This document shows, piece after piece, positions 1 to 8,900 of a stretch of 64,000 nucleotides of DNA. A model generated the notes under the pieces. It saw nothing but the letters and a program-made list of their open reading frames with translations. It ran no database searches and had not been told where the DNA came from. Position 1 is the stretch's first letter. The number at the start of each line of letters is the position of its first letter. Origin of the DNA: Streptantibioticus ferralitis (lineage in GTDB: Bacteria; Actinomycetota; Actinomycetes; Streptomycetales; Streptomycetaceae). The DNA lies in the NCBI RefSeq assembly GCF_029223525.1, contig NZ_JARHTQ010000020.1, positions 62,001 to 126,000 on the forward strand. The letters run 5' to 3'. A program made the translations under genes and the position numbers.

Positions 1-152
1 ACGAAGCCCCCGGGCAGCGCCCACCGCCCCTGGAAGGGAGGTTCGCCCCGGCGGACGGTCAGCGCGCACAGCGCGTGCTGACGCACGGTGAGCACGACCA
101 GATCGACGGTAACGGCGAAGGGCGGATGGGCCGACGGGTCGTAGGGCGACAT
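1..152 (-). CDS. NUDIX hydrolase, N-terminal part (truncated by window edge)
   Basis: Reading leftward from an ATG at 152, the frame is open to the window edge. It gives about 50 residues containing FQGRWALPGGF, the typical stretch just before the NUDIX box. The N-terminus (MSPYDPSAHPPFAVTVDLVV) is characteristic of actinobacterial NUDIX hydrolases that act on nucleoside diphosphate derivatives such as ADP-ribose. The NUDIX box itself (GX5EX7REUXEEXGU) lies outside the window, so activity cannot be judged. Some members of this group carry a C-terminal winged helix and act as NrtR-type NAD regulators; which type this is cannot be decided here. Confidence 0.75.
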   Translation of the reverse strand, partial: MSPYDPSAHPPFAVTVDLVVLTVRQHALCALTVRRGEPPFQGRWALPGGF

Positions 153-612
153 GGCGTGATCATAGTCGTCTCACTGACGATAAACATCCGGTTCCGGGCA
201 TGCGCGGCGCCGGGCGGGATCGCCTCTGCTCGGGCGGTACCGGGCGCGGGCGGTCGCGCCCCACCGCGACCGGGCGTGTCACGGCCTACCGGGCTGGACC
301 GCCCTGGTCGTGTACCAGCGCCGCCCTTTCGAACACCGGCCGTGAGCACGACGCCCCTTCGACGGCCGACCGTGAGCGCGACGCCTCCTGGGACCGCCGG
401 CCGTGAGCGCGGCGCGAGCGAGTTGCCAGAGGCGCTCGACGCCGCCAGAGCGCCGCCCTCCGGCCGGATATCGGCGCTGCCCCCGGGTACTGACCGCGCC
501 CGGATGAACCACTGGCGCCGCGGCCGTCTACCGTTCCGATCAGACGCCTGACACAGGCGCCGCACGCGACCAGCCGCCAGCCTGACCCAGCCGTACCAGC
601 CTGAGGAGAACG
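153..612. other. Intergenic region with three ~30-bp spaced repeats
   Basis: This 460-bp gap separates the leftward NUDIX gene from the rightward hydrolase. It contains three imperfect copies of GCCGTGAGCGCGACGCC-like sequence, with the CGTGAGC motif starting at 341, 371 and 402, so the unit is 30-31 bp. No frame here looks like a real gene. A clear ribosome binding site (gaggag) follows at about 602-607 for the next gene. The promoters for both neighbours must lie here, but I see no convincing -35/-10 pair. Confidence 0.5.
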
Positions 613-1923
613 ATGGCCGTCCTTCGCCAGCCCGGCGCCGTGCTCACCGACCACACGTTCAGCGTCCCGCTGGACCACGCCCACCCCGGCAGGGAGCAGA
701 TCGAGGTCTACGCCCGCGAAGTGGTGGCGGTGGGCCGGGAACGGGAGCCGCTGCCCTGGCTGCTGTTCCTGCAGGGTGGGCCGGGCGGGCGCTCTCCTCG
801 CCCGCTGGGCAGGGACAGCTGGTTGACTCGGGCGCTCGACGACTACCGGGTACTGCTGCTCGACCAGCGGGGCACCGGCCGATCCACCCCGGCGAACCGA
901 CAGACGCTCCCGAGCCGCGGTGACGCCGCCGCGCAGGCCGCGTATCTGGCGCACTTCCGCGGCGACTCCATCGTGGCCGACTGCGAACTGATCCGCCGCC
1001 AGCTGCTGGGCGAGGATGGTCAGTGGTCGCTGCTCGGCCAGAGTTTCGGCGGCTTTTGCACGCTGACCTATCTGTCGTTCGCGCCACAGGGCTTGCGGGA
1101 GGCGTTCATCACCGGCGGGCTCGCGGGGCTGCGCTGTGATGCGCAGGACGTCTATCGGGCCGCGTACCCCCGCGTCGCGCGCAAGAACCGGAGCCACTAC
1201 GAACGCTATCCGCAGGATGCCGACATCGCCCGCGACGTGGTGCGCCACCTGCGCGACAACCAGGTGCTGCTGCCCGACGGCGGATCGCTGACGCCAGCGG
1301 CCTTCCAGTCCTTGGGGATCATGCTCGGGACGAGCAACGGATCGCACACACTGCACTACCTGTTGGAGGACGCCTTCCTCCCCGGGTCCGGCGAGCCCAC
1401 ACTCTCCGACTCGTTCCTCTCCGAGGTGCAGGGTCATCTGTCCTTCGCCTGCAATCCGCTCTATGCGGTGCTGCACGAATCGATCTACGGCCAGCGGTCG
1501 GTCTCCAGCCAGTGCACGGGCTGGGCCGCGGAGACGGTCCGCGCGGAGTTCCCGCAGTTCGAGGTGGACAAGGCGCTCTCCGGCGACGGCCCGGTGCTGT
1601 TCACCGGAGAGATGATCTACCCCTGGATGTTCCGCACCGATCCCGCGCTCGAACCGCTGCGGGAAACGGCCCAACTCCTGGCGCTGCGTGAGGACTGGCC
1701 GGATCTGTACGACGGTGAGCAGCTGTCCCGCAACGACGTGCCCGTCGCGGCGGCCGTCTACCACGACGACATGTACGTCGACACCGCCGACTCGCTGGCG
1801 ACCGCCGCGGCGGTCCGGGGGCTGCGTACCTGGGTCACCGACGAGTACGAGCACGATGGGCTGCGGGTGAGCGGCGGCAGGGTGCTGGACCGGATGATCC
1901 GTCTGGTACGAGGCGAGTTGTAG
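613..1923 (+). CDS. alpha/beta hydrolase, proline iminopeptidase-like (S33 family)
   Basis: A 436-residue cytosolic alpha/beta-fold hydrolase. The oxyanion-hole motif is LQGGPGG at about residues 53-59 (the family usually has HGGPG). DQRGTGRS at 84-91 is typical of prolyl aminopeptidases. The nucleophile elbow is GQSFGG with Ser144. The catalytic His is probably His414 in YEHDG and the acid one of Asp385-390 in HDDMYVD. Length and motif spacing fit S33 peptidases that remove N-terminal proline from peptides, but the substrate could be another ester or amide. The ATG is preceded by tgaggagaacg, a good ribosome binding site. The gene stands alone; the next gene is convergent. Confidence 0.85.
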   Translation: MAVLRQPGAVLTDHTFSVPLDHAHPGREQIEVYAREVVAVGREREPLPWLLFLQGGPGGRSPRPLGRDSWLTRALDDYRVLLLDQRGTGRSTPANRQTLPSRGDAAAQAAYLAHFRGDSIVADCELIRRQLLGEDGQWSLLGQSFGGFCTLTYLSFAPQGLREAFITGGLAGLRCDAQDVYRAAYPRVARKNRSHYERYPQDADIARDVVRHLRDNQVLLPDGGSLTPAAFQSLGIMLGTSNGSHTLHYLLEDAFLPGSGEPTLSDSFLSEVQGHLSFACNPLYAVLHESIYGQRSVSSQCTGWAAETVRAEFPQFEVDKALSGDGPVLFTGEMIYPWMFRTDPALEPLRETAQLLALREDWPDLYDGEQLSRNDVPVAAAVYHDDMYVDTADSLATAAAVRGLRTWVTDEYEHDGLRVSGGRVLDRMIRLVRGEL

Positions 1924-1973
1924 AAAGCGCCCGCCAACACCATGGGGTGGCTGGGTCCGCTCCCGCAGGGGAC

Positions 1974-3260
1974 TCAGCATCCGCCGTCATCTCCCTTCTT
2001 CGTACGGGCCGGGCGAGCTGCCCGGCCGCGGGGGCCCGGTCGGGCGGCAGGGCGAGCGTCCGCGGCCGGGCGGCCCTTGGGACCGGTCCCCGGCCCCGTC
2101 GGCCGTCCGTTGGCCGCGGCACGCGTCAGACGCTTCCCGCGCTCCTGCCGCAGGCACTGGCGCAGCGGCTCCGGGTCCAAGCCGTGGTTGCAGGCCCGGT
2201 GCAGCAGTTTGGCGAAGGTGTAGTCGGGATCGGCGTCAAGCGCCCGCCCGAAGGCCACCCGCGCGGCGGGCTCGTCCCCAGTGGACCAGCAGACCCAACC
2301 GGCCAGTGTGAGCGGAGCGGCGGAATGGTCGGCATACGCACCGACGCAGCGCCGTGCCAGGGCGCGCCACAGTCGCAGAGCGGGAGCGGCGTCCCGCCCC
2401 TCCATCCACTCCGCCGCCTGGTCCCGGGTCTCACGGTCCTGCAGACCGAGGATGATCGCGGCCGCTTCGACATCGTCCAGAAGAGCGTCGTCATGGGCGT
2501 CACCCGTCGCGTCGTCGGAGTCCGCCGGGGCGGTACGGAAGCGCTGCAGGGCTACCTCGGCAAGGGCCAGGGTTTCCTCCCGAACGGTCAGGATGTCGCC
2601 GTCGCCGAGCATGCGCGGCACGAGCTCGGCACAGGCCTGATCGAGGGCGATTTCCTGGGGGTCGGCCCGGGGCGCGCCGAGCGGTGCGTAGCGGGCTTCC
2701 ATCTCCCTTAGAGATCCGCGTACTTGGATACCGGCGTAAGCCGCGGCGGCGGCCATGACTGATGTCCCGTCCCGCGGAATCCGCGTCCCCTCAGGCGGGC
2801 AGCAGCCGATGTCCGGGCAGCAGTACGACCACCATCGGCCGTCGCAGACACAGAGGGCTTCGAGGACCGGCACGTCGAGAGCTCCGCACGCGGTGCGCAG
2901 ATGCTGGGCGAGCGGGCGTAGCCGCTCCATGGCCTGCTGCGGGCTCTCACCGGGCAGCGGATCCTGGCAGAGGAACACCGCGATGCCGTCGGGACGGCCA
3001 CTGCGGCCTGCTCCTCCCACCAGGCAATCGGCGAGTTGCGCTGCGACATCGCGCCACTCACCGGGGTCGGCCGGAATCCCGAGTCGCAGTCGGCCGCCGA
3101 AGCGGCCGCGGGCACCGTGCAACGCGACCATGACAATGCTGTCGTCCGGGTGAAAGCCCAGAAGGAAGGGCAGGGCCTCGGCCAGATCGGCGGGACCGCG
3201 GAGAGTGACGCGCGGCTCACGGGACGGGCGGGATGACGAGGATTCGATGTGTTGTGTCAT
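1974..3260 (-). CDS. DUF4192 domain-containing protein
   Basis: About 428 residues if translation starts at the ATG at 3260 (MTQHIESSSS); the frame stays open upstream, but only this start leads directly into conserved sequence. The conserved opening is VTLRGPADLAEALPFLLGFHPDDSIV, the hallmark of DUF4192, a family widespread in actinomycetes with no established function. Internal features are the CQDPLP and WWSYCCPDIGCCPPEGT segments rich in Cys. A TPR-like stretch (residues ~345-385, ARVAFGRALDADPDYTFAKLL) and a basic Pro/Arg/Gly-rich tail follow. The gene is divergent from recQ, an arrangement that may be ancestral at this locus. Confidence 0.85.
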   Translation of the reverse strand: MTQHIESSSSRPSREPRVTLRGPADLAEALPFLLGFHPDDSIVMVALHGARGRFGGRLRLGIPADPGEWRDVAAQLADCLVGGAGRSGRPDGIAVFLCQDPLPGESPQQAMERLRPLAQHLRTACGALDVPVLEALCVCDGRWWSYCCPDIGCCPPEGTRIPRDGTSVMAAAAAYAGIQVRGSLREMEARYAPLGAPRADPQEIALDQACAELVPRMLGDGDILTVREETLALAEVALQRFRTAPADSDDATGDAHDDALLDDVEAAAIILGLQDRETRDQAAEWMEGRDAAPALRLWRALARRCVGAYADHSAAPLTLAGWVCWSTGDEPAARVAFGRALDADPDYTFAKLLHRACNHGLDPEPLRQCLRQERGKRLTRAAANGRPTGPGTGPKGRPAADARPAARPGPRGRAARPARTKKGDDGGC

Positions 3261-3428
3261 GCGCCGAAGATCCCGCGGTGTGCCGCTGGCCCGCCAGCCC
3301 TGTGGATAACCTCCCGGATTCATGCGATGAACTGTTCGGATGTTCGTCACCGGTTCGAGGGACCGGTTATCCACAAGGCCCCGGCTCGGGTTCGCGCTTT
3401 GTCGGTGGCATCAGGTTGCATGGGGGGC

Positions 3429-3812
3429 ATGAGCGAAGACCTGCGTACCGCCGCCGATGCCGTGCTCGGCCGTCTCGTCGGTGACACCACCGGCTCCGCG
3501 CGGCTGCGCGAAGACCAGTGGCGGGCGATCGAAGCCCTGGTCGCACAGCAGCGCAGAGCGCTGGTCGTGCAACGCACCGGCTGGGGCAAGTCCGCGGTCT
3601 ACTTCGTGGCCACGGCTCTGCTGCGGGAGCGCGGCAGCGGACCGACGGTGATCGTCTCCCCCCCTGCTCGCCCTCATGCGCAACCAGGTCGAGGCCGCTG
3701 AACGGGCGGGCATCCGGGCCCGCACCACCAACTCCGCCAACACCGAAGAATGGGACGCCGTACAAGCAGAAGTCGCCGCGGGCGAAGTGGATGTACTGCT
3801 GGTAAGCCCCGA
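3429..3812 (+). pseudogene. recQ: Chromosomal recQ, 5' fragment (frameshifted, cut by element)
   Basis: This is the N-terminal part of a RecQ-type DNA helicase: residues MSEDLRTAADAVLG through the Walker A region QRTGWGKSAVYFVATALL. A run of seven C at 3658-3664 breaks the frame after TVIVSP; six C would restore SPLLALMRNQVE as in the second recQ of this window. The +1 frame continues through MRNQVEAAERAG to DVLLVSP, where homology stops at 3812. The remainder of the gene resumes at 14176. Start ATG at 3429 follows GGTTGCATGGGGGGC, nearly identical to the leader of the carried recQ copy. The fragment is inactive for two independent reasons: the frameshift and the split. Confidence 0.92.
3805..3812 (+). 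repeat. attL core AGCCCCGA
   Basis: Left copy of the 8-bp direct repeat at the recQ/element boundary. To its left the recQ reading frame is intact for the codons DVLLV; to its right the sequence turns into foreign cgctctagttttc. The exact strand-exchange dinucleotide cannot be chosen from sequence alone; it must lie within this core. Confidence 0.8.
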
Positions 3813-4612
3813 CGCTCTAGTTTTCCGAACTTTGAACTCCAGCTGTTGTTCAGCAGGTTCTCAGGCTCGATGGAGCACTCGACGCGGGTTCTCAGCTGAG
3901 ACGGCGTCGGCAGTCGCGTGCTCTCGGCAGCCGCCAAAGCCTGCATTGCGGTCTCCCATAAACCAGACTCGCGCCAGCGGGCAGAGTAGGTCTGGAGGGT
4001 CATGGTATGACCGAACAGCGCTGGGAGATCGCTCCAGGAGGCGCCCGTGCGAACTCTATAGAGGATTCCTGTCATCACCAGTCGGGGGCTGACCCCTCGG
4101 GGCTTGTGGGTGATCATGGGCGCGATCTTCGTCCACCCCTCATCGGTCAGCAGCGGGACTGGTAGTTGCCTCTCGGCGAACCCGGCTGCTTTCGCGCAGG
4201 GCTGCCCGTTGCGCCGCCGCCGAGACGGCTCCAGGAAGGTCACCTTGATATCGATCATGGCCATCAACTGCTTCTGCTGTTCCGGCGGCAGGTCATCCAA
4301 GGTCCTGCGTGCCATGGCTGCAAGCTCGACCAGCTGGGCGGACCTCTTCTGCGCCGTATCGTCTGTCGCCTGACGGGCAGTCGTCTCCCTCTTGGACTCG
4401 AGCATCGCGTTCAGCTCGGCCTGCACAGGAGCGATTAATCGCTCCAATAATGTCTCCGCCTCCGCCAGGCACAGATCAAGTGAGGCGACCTGCCTGACCG
4501 CCACACTGAGGGCGATGGCGACGACCCGGGTCTGGGCCCTGATTCGTCGGTCGAGTTCGGCGCTGCGTTCCTCGAAGCTGACGTACTGACCCACCAACGC
4601 TCCGATCCGCCT
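3813..4612 (-). pseudogene. Large serine recombinase, C-terminal fragment (element integrase remnant)
   Basis: On the minus strand about 265 residues survive. A coiled-coil-like segment (residues ~1-110 of the fragment, including RSAELDRRIRAQTRVVAIAL) leads to LPPEQQKQLMAMIDIKVT, the segment that closes the zinc-ribbon/coiled-coil part of large serine integrases. A C-terminal DUF4096-like helical domain follows (LTDEGWTKIAPMI, GILYRVRTGASWSDLPALFG, TYSARWRESGLWETAMQALA). From memory, such tails occur in Streptomyces recombinases. The N-terminal resolvase domain with the catalytic Ser is absent: around 4582-4612 the sequence switches to an unrelated gene fragment. At the other end the frame runs through the attL core without a stop and continues into antisense recQ to 3674. 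It is not functional as it stands. Confidence 0.7.
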
Positions 4613-4848
4613 CCCTGCCCAAGCACCGGGACGACTACGACTGGGACGGCTACTCAGACCTCCTCTTCCAAGACCACGACGTGTTGATGCTCTACTCCGA
4701 CCGGTTCGACGGCATCGAGAATCCTCAGGGAGAGGCCAACCGGCGCCTGGGCATCGGCGATCTGCGTGCCCCAGCCTGGTTCGAGCCCTTCGACAACGTC
4801 ACTCCACGCTCCCCGGAACGCGCCTTCCGTCACGGAAGCAGGCCCTGA
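4582..4848 (+). pseudogene. Truncated gene fragment of unknown family
   Basis: An open frame without a start codon begins after a stop at 4579-4581 and ends with TGA at 4846-4848. From 4615 it reads like a real protein end: KHRDDYDWDGYSDLLFQDHD, then VLMLYSDRFDGIENP, NRRLGIGDLRAPAWFEPF. The acidic, aromatic-rich character and good codon use argue for a genuine C-terminus whose 5' part was lost when it was joined to the recombinase remnant. I recall similar small Streptomyces proteins of unknown function but cannot name a family. It sits beside the SUKH gene, so it may be the remains of another effector or immunity gene, which is conjecture. Confidence 0.45.
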
Positions 4849-5269
4849 TAGATGTGTGTCTCCTCGCATCAGCAGGCGGGAGACACACCCCACCCCCGTA
4901 TCAGCCTCATCACGCCCCCGGATTCTCATCCCGCAACGGTGATCAAGGGCGGCACGGTCATAGGTACTTTTTCCATGATCTCCAGCGCGGCGTTCCGCTG
5001 ACGATCTCCTTCGCTAGGCTTCACGGTCACCCTCCCAGACCAGGCACCGGCAGACGGCTGCGCCCATCGCTTGCTGATCCGCCGCAGTACCGAGGTCAAG
5101 CAGCTGGCCGGCGGGCGCGTCGACAGTACTAGCATCCCGTTGCGTCAGCCCGTATATCGAGCAGCACAAACACCTGCTCCAAGGTGCAGGTCAGAGCAAT
5201 CCTGAGATGCGTTCAGCCCCGGCGTGAAGGCCGGCCCCTTCTGCAAGAGTCCCGGTAAGGAAGACACCT
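4849..5269. other. Decayed region of the element, no clear gene
   Basis: About 420 bp between the broken gene and the SUKH gene. On the minus strand an ATG at 5135 opens a 69-codon frame ending at 4926 with plausible composition (LTSVLRRISKRWAQPS, VKPSEGDRQRNAALEIMEK), but I see no convincing ribosome binding site and recognise no family. Base composition is lower in GC than the flanking chromosome. The promoter for the SUKH gene should lie toward the right end. Confidence 0.35.
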
Positions 5270-5854
5270 TTGAACAAGGAATTGTGGCAGCGCTTCGAGG
5301 GCTGGCTGAGCGAGCATGCCCCCGCAGACGCCGCGTGGCTCCTCCCTCCCGCCACCGCCGCCGAGATAGATCACCTCGAAGAAGCCCTGGGCTTCCCCCT
5401 CCACCCCGACCTCAAGGACCTGCTGAAGCTCCACAATGGAACCTCCTCCCGAAGCGGCGGGGCGCAGCCGGGGGCCTTCCTGTTCGGTTACAGCCCTTTG
5501 GCCACCGAAGGGATCATCGCCGCACACCGCAACGTGCTCGCGGTCCTGGAGGGCGCGCGGGAAGAAGACGAGGAAGATCTAGTCCTCGGCATCATGGTGC
5601 ACCCGCGATGGGTGCCGTTCGCTGAGGACATCTGCGGCGACATCGTCTTCCTTGACCACCGCGAGCAGCACGAGGGACAGATCGGCCTGCTGTCGTACGG
5701 CAGCCCGCAGTACGAACCGTTGTGGCCGTCTATGGACGTCATGTGGGAGCAGGTGTACGCCTCTACGGAGGGCGGCACTCCGCTTCGGCCAGTCGACATG
5801 CAGCCGTCGGTGGAGGACGGCCGGATCCTGCGCTGGAGCGTCGTGCTCGGATGA
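5270..5854 (+). CDS. SMI1/KNR4 (SUKH) family protein, putative immunity protein
   Basis: A 194-residue cytosolic protein. The SUKH hallmark is clear at residues ~30-60: PPATAAEIDHLEEALGFPLHPDLKDLLKLHNG. It is followed by FLFGYSPLA and, at residues ~105-125, VHPRWVPFAEDICGDIVFLD with the conserved W-PFA...GD pattern. The chosen start is TTG at 5270 because a strong aaggaag box lies seven bases upstream and no ATG or GTG fits. SUKH proteins are common immunity proteins against nuclease toxins of polymorphic toxin systems. Here the gene is convergent with the giant secreted nuclease 70 bp downstream and shares its terminator, so it is the best candidate for its immunity partner. Confidence 0.85.
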   Translation: MNKELWQRFEGWLSEHAPADAAWLLPPATAAEIDHLEEALGFPLHPDLKDLLKLHNGTSSRSGGAQPGAFLFGYSPLATEGIIAAHRNVLAVLEGAREEDEEDLVLGIMVHPRWVPFAEDICGDIVFLDHREQHEGQIGLLSYGSPQYEPLWPSMDVMWEQVYASTEGGTPLRPVDMQPSVEDGRILRWSVVLG

Positions 5855-5870
5855 CCGGTGGCATGCGAGG

Positions 5871-5901
5871 GGCCCCCTGAACGGATTACGTCCAGGGGGC
5901 C
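5871..5901. terminator. Bidirectional terminator between SUKH gene and nuclease gene
   Basis: Perfect 9-bp stem GGCCCCCTG (5871-5879) with CAGGGGGCC (5893-5901), loop of 13 bases, followed on the plus strand by GCGTGTTTTC. It sits in the 71-bp gap between two convergent genes and can serve both. Confidence 0.75.
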
Positions 5902-5925
5902 GCGTGTTTTCACCGCGCCGTCAGC

Positions 5926-8900
5926 TCAGTTGATGTTGCAGACCTCGTCCAGGGTGCAGTTCTCGAAGCCGGTGCGTACGAAATACTCGTCGTTGTCCAA
6001 CAATCGCATGGCGGTGGTGAACCGTCCGAGATCGCCGCCGGCAGCGGTGTTTTGGGTGGTGGTGACGGCCGCCCGGCCGCAGATTTCCTGCCACGTCGGG
6101 TATGGGTAGCTCGGGTCGAGGTTGAGGGTGTAGGTGCCGTCGGGGTTCTTTGTCGCGTACATCTGCACGCACGCGTTGCCAGAGGTGAGGGTCATACCTC
6201 CGCTTTCCCGGGACTTCGCGAAGGGATACTCGTCACAGCTCTTGCCGATCGCGGTCGACGGCGGGTTGAAGGTGCTGTCGCAGACGATCTTGCGGTTGTT
6301 TTTCGCTGTGGTGTCGTCCGCGAGGCGGTGAAGCGGCTTGTTGTACTTCTTGCTGCCCGGGTGCGAGGCCAGCTTCTCCGCCATCACCCAGTAGTAGGCC
6401 GCTGCCGCCGGGTACTTGTCGGTGTTCAGGAACAGCGTCGGAGTAGCCGTCGGGAAGATACACCCGGTGTTCCCGCCGACTTGGTTGTCGCAGCGGATGT
6501 TGTACGCCTGGTCCCTCCAACTGTTGTTGGCCGTGGTCGACGTGCCGGGCGCGCTCCAGGTGGTGTCCCAGGTGAATCCGAGTGTCGACTGACCGTTGGA
6601 GACGGTGTTCCAACTGAAGGTATCGGTGCGCGCAGCGGTGTGTGCGTCGCCGTTGGTCCACGTCGTTGCGCCACTCCATGCGCCGAGGTTCGTGTTCGTG
6701 CAGTCGGCCGTCGCCCAGCAGGTGTCGAGATAGGAGTCCAGCGTCGCTTCGGGGACGCCTGTCAGGTCAGGCAGGGAGAATTCGGTCCACACCGAGAAGT
6801 TGTTCGAGGTGGGGGTGAGCAGGATCTCCTGAACGATCTTGACGTTCCCTCCGCCGATCACCTCCCCGTTCTTGAGCACGTTCAGCGCGTAGCCGCCGCG
6901 TATGCAGCCTTGGGTGCGCGTGTACTGGTACTTGGATCCCGGGGCCGTCTTGCACCACGGAACCGGCTCGGAAGCGGCCCCAGCCGCGTGGGGTTTCACC
7001 TTCGGCTTGGCCCCGCCGGACGGCTGGCTCTGGAAGGGCCCGATGCATATCTGCTGGCCGGACTTGTCGGGCGCCGAACACTTCGCCGCCGTCTGCTTGG
7101 CCTTGTCGGCACCGAGGGTGGCCTTCATCGCGGTAGTGACGTTCTTGGCGGTGTCGGCGTTTACCGGCGCCGGAGCGGTGTCCGGAGTCTGGGCAGCAAC
7201 TTCGTCGATATCCGGCAGGTTCGGGTTCTCCGCCGGGAAGTCGACGCGTGGCATGCCGCTGAAGTCACCGGGAACGAACGCCATCGCATCCCATGCCACA
7301 TCCAGGTCGCCGGTGCCGCCGGGCGTGTCGTTGGCCAACTGCACCTCCGGGATCGAGTTGTTGAACCGGTACGCCCCCAGTGACACCCATGCGTTCGCCT
7401 CGTAAAGCCCCTGGTCGATCGTTTTGTGATACGTCCCGAACGGCGTGATGATCGAGTAGACGACGTCGTGGGCCTGCGCCCCGGTGTCGGGGATGTGTGC
7501 CCAGATCTGGCCCTGACCGCCGGACAGCGGGGCGTTCAGCTTCCAGTCGCCCAACACCAACATGGGGCCCCCGTCGCCTCCCAAGTGGTCGGCGTTACGG
7601 GCATGCGCGTACCAGAAGTGCCCCTGCCAGCCACCCCCTACTTGGTGAAGGTCGCCCTTCCCCTCGTATTTGCCGTCGCTGTCCGGGGCGAAGGTGAACT
7701 GGAACGTTCCGTTCGATGTGGTCTTCCCGCAACTGGACCACGTATCGACCCCCGCTGGCGCGGAATCGACCACCGACGCGTTCGCCGGCGCGTTCGCGCA
7801 GTCCGGCGTGCCGTGCTGGAGCCGGTAGCCCCGGCCCGGCTCGTTGATAAACGTCGTGTACTTGATCGCCTCATGACCGCACGACGTGGCGCAGTCGGGT
7901 TTCCATGTGGCGTTGGGCTGGCTCCACCAGTGCAGGATGTCGCAGCCGTCGATGTGCTGCGTCTCGCACGGCGGCGGGTTAGAGACATCACAGGCGTTGC
8001 TGGCGTTACAGAAGGTGTCCAGCGGGGGTTTGATCGCTGAGCGTTCGGCGTCACTGTTCCACCATGCGGGCCGGAATCCGGCGGAGCTGAAACCGGATTC
8101 TCCGGGCCAGTCCTGCCGCCCGGAGGTGGAGTAGGAGAAACCGGTGTCGATGGACCAGGCGGCCCAGCCCATCACCTTCTCCTCGTACGGCCAGTCCTGC
8201 GGGTGCGCGGCGTCATGGTTGGCCTTCGGATCCAAAGTGGTGTCCATGAACGCCAGCCGGGAGGGCGGGTAGATCGGATTGGCGGGGTTGTTGTACCAGC
8301 CGAGCCCCCAGGGGTCGTTGCTGTGCGGCGTAGGAGGGTTGAAGCCGAGGTTGTAGTTCCACACGGCGGTGAACCAGTTCTCCGGCCGCGACGGGTCATC
8401 GTTGTTCACGGCGATCGTCTGACCGGCTTTGTGCAGCTCGTTCCACTTGGCCGCGAGGATCTGGAGGGAGGCGGCGATGTTGGTCGCGTAGTCGAGCCCG
8501 ATGGCCTTTTGCTCATCGGCCGGTAGCGCGGTCTCTCCAGGCTTTTCGTGACCGGCCATGCGCATGCCGTCGGTGACCTGTCCGACCCCGTAGCCGCAGT
8601 CGGATTTGGTCCAGTCGATCTTCCAGTAGTCCGACGGGTTGCTGCCCTTGTGGCCGTAGAAACCGGCCAGAGCAGCGAGGGGGTTGCCCATCTGGCCGGG
8701 GATCGATCCGGACTCGGCCTGCCACAGGTTCGACTCCTGCGCGAGGATGCCCAGCTCGATCTGTGCCGGGATCCGGCCGCCGCCAGCCAGTGTCGGCGGC
8801 GGGAACATCGTCTGCGGGTCGATCGTGGCCATACCGGTCTGGGACCGCCAGTCACCTTGGGTGAGGTAGCTGGAGTGCAGATCCCCGCGAATGGCCAAGT

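Noticed and set aside
160-182. ATAGTC...GACGAT near the NUDIX start as a possible NrtR operator
   Set aside because: One arm has a mismatch and the spacer is eight bases, longer than I expect for NrtR boxes; too weak to call.
286-1980. Long minus-strand open frame opposite the alpha/beta hydrolase
   Set aside because: It is a GC-rich shadow of the plus-strand gene: His/Arg/Gly/Pro-rich with no domain, whereas the plus strand has full motifs and a ribosome binding site.
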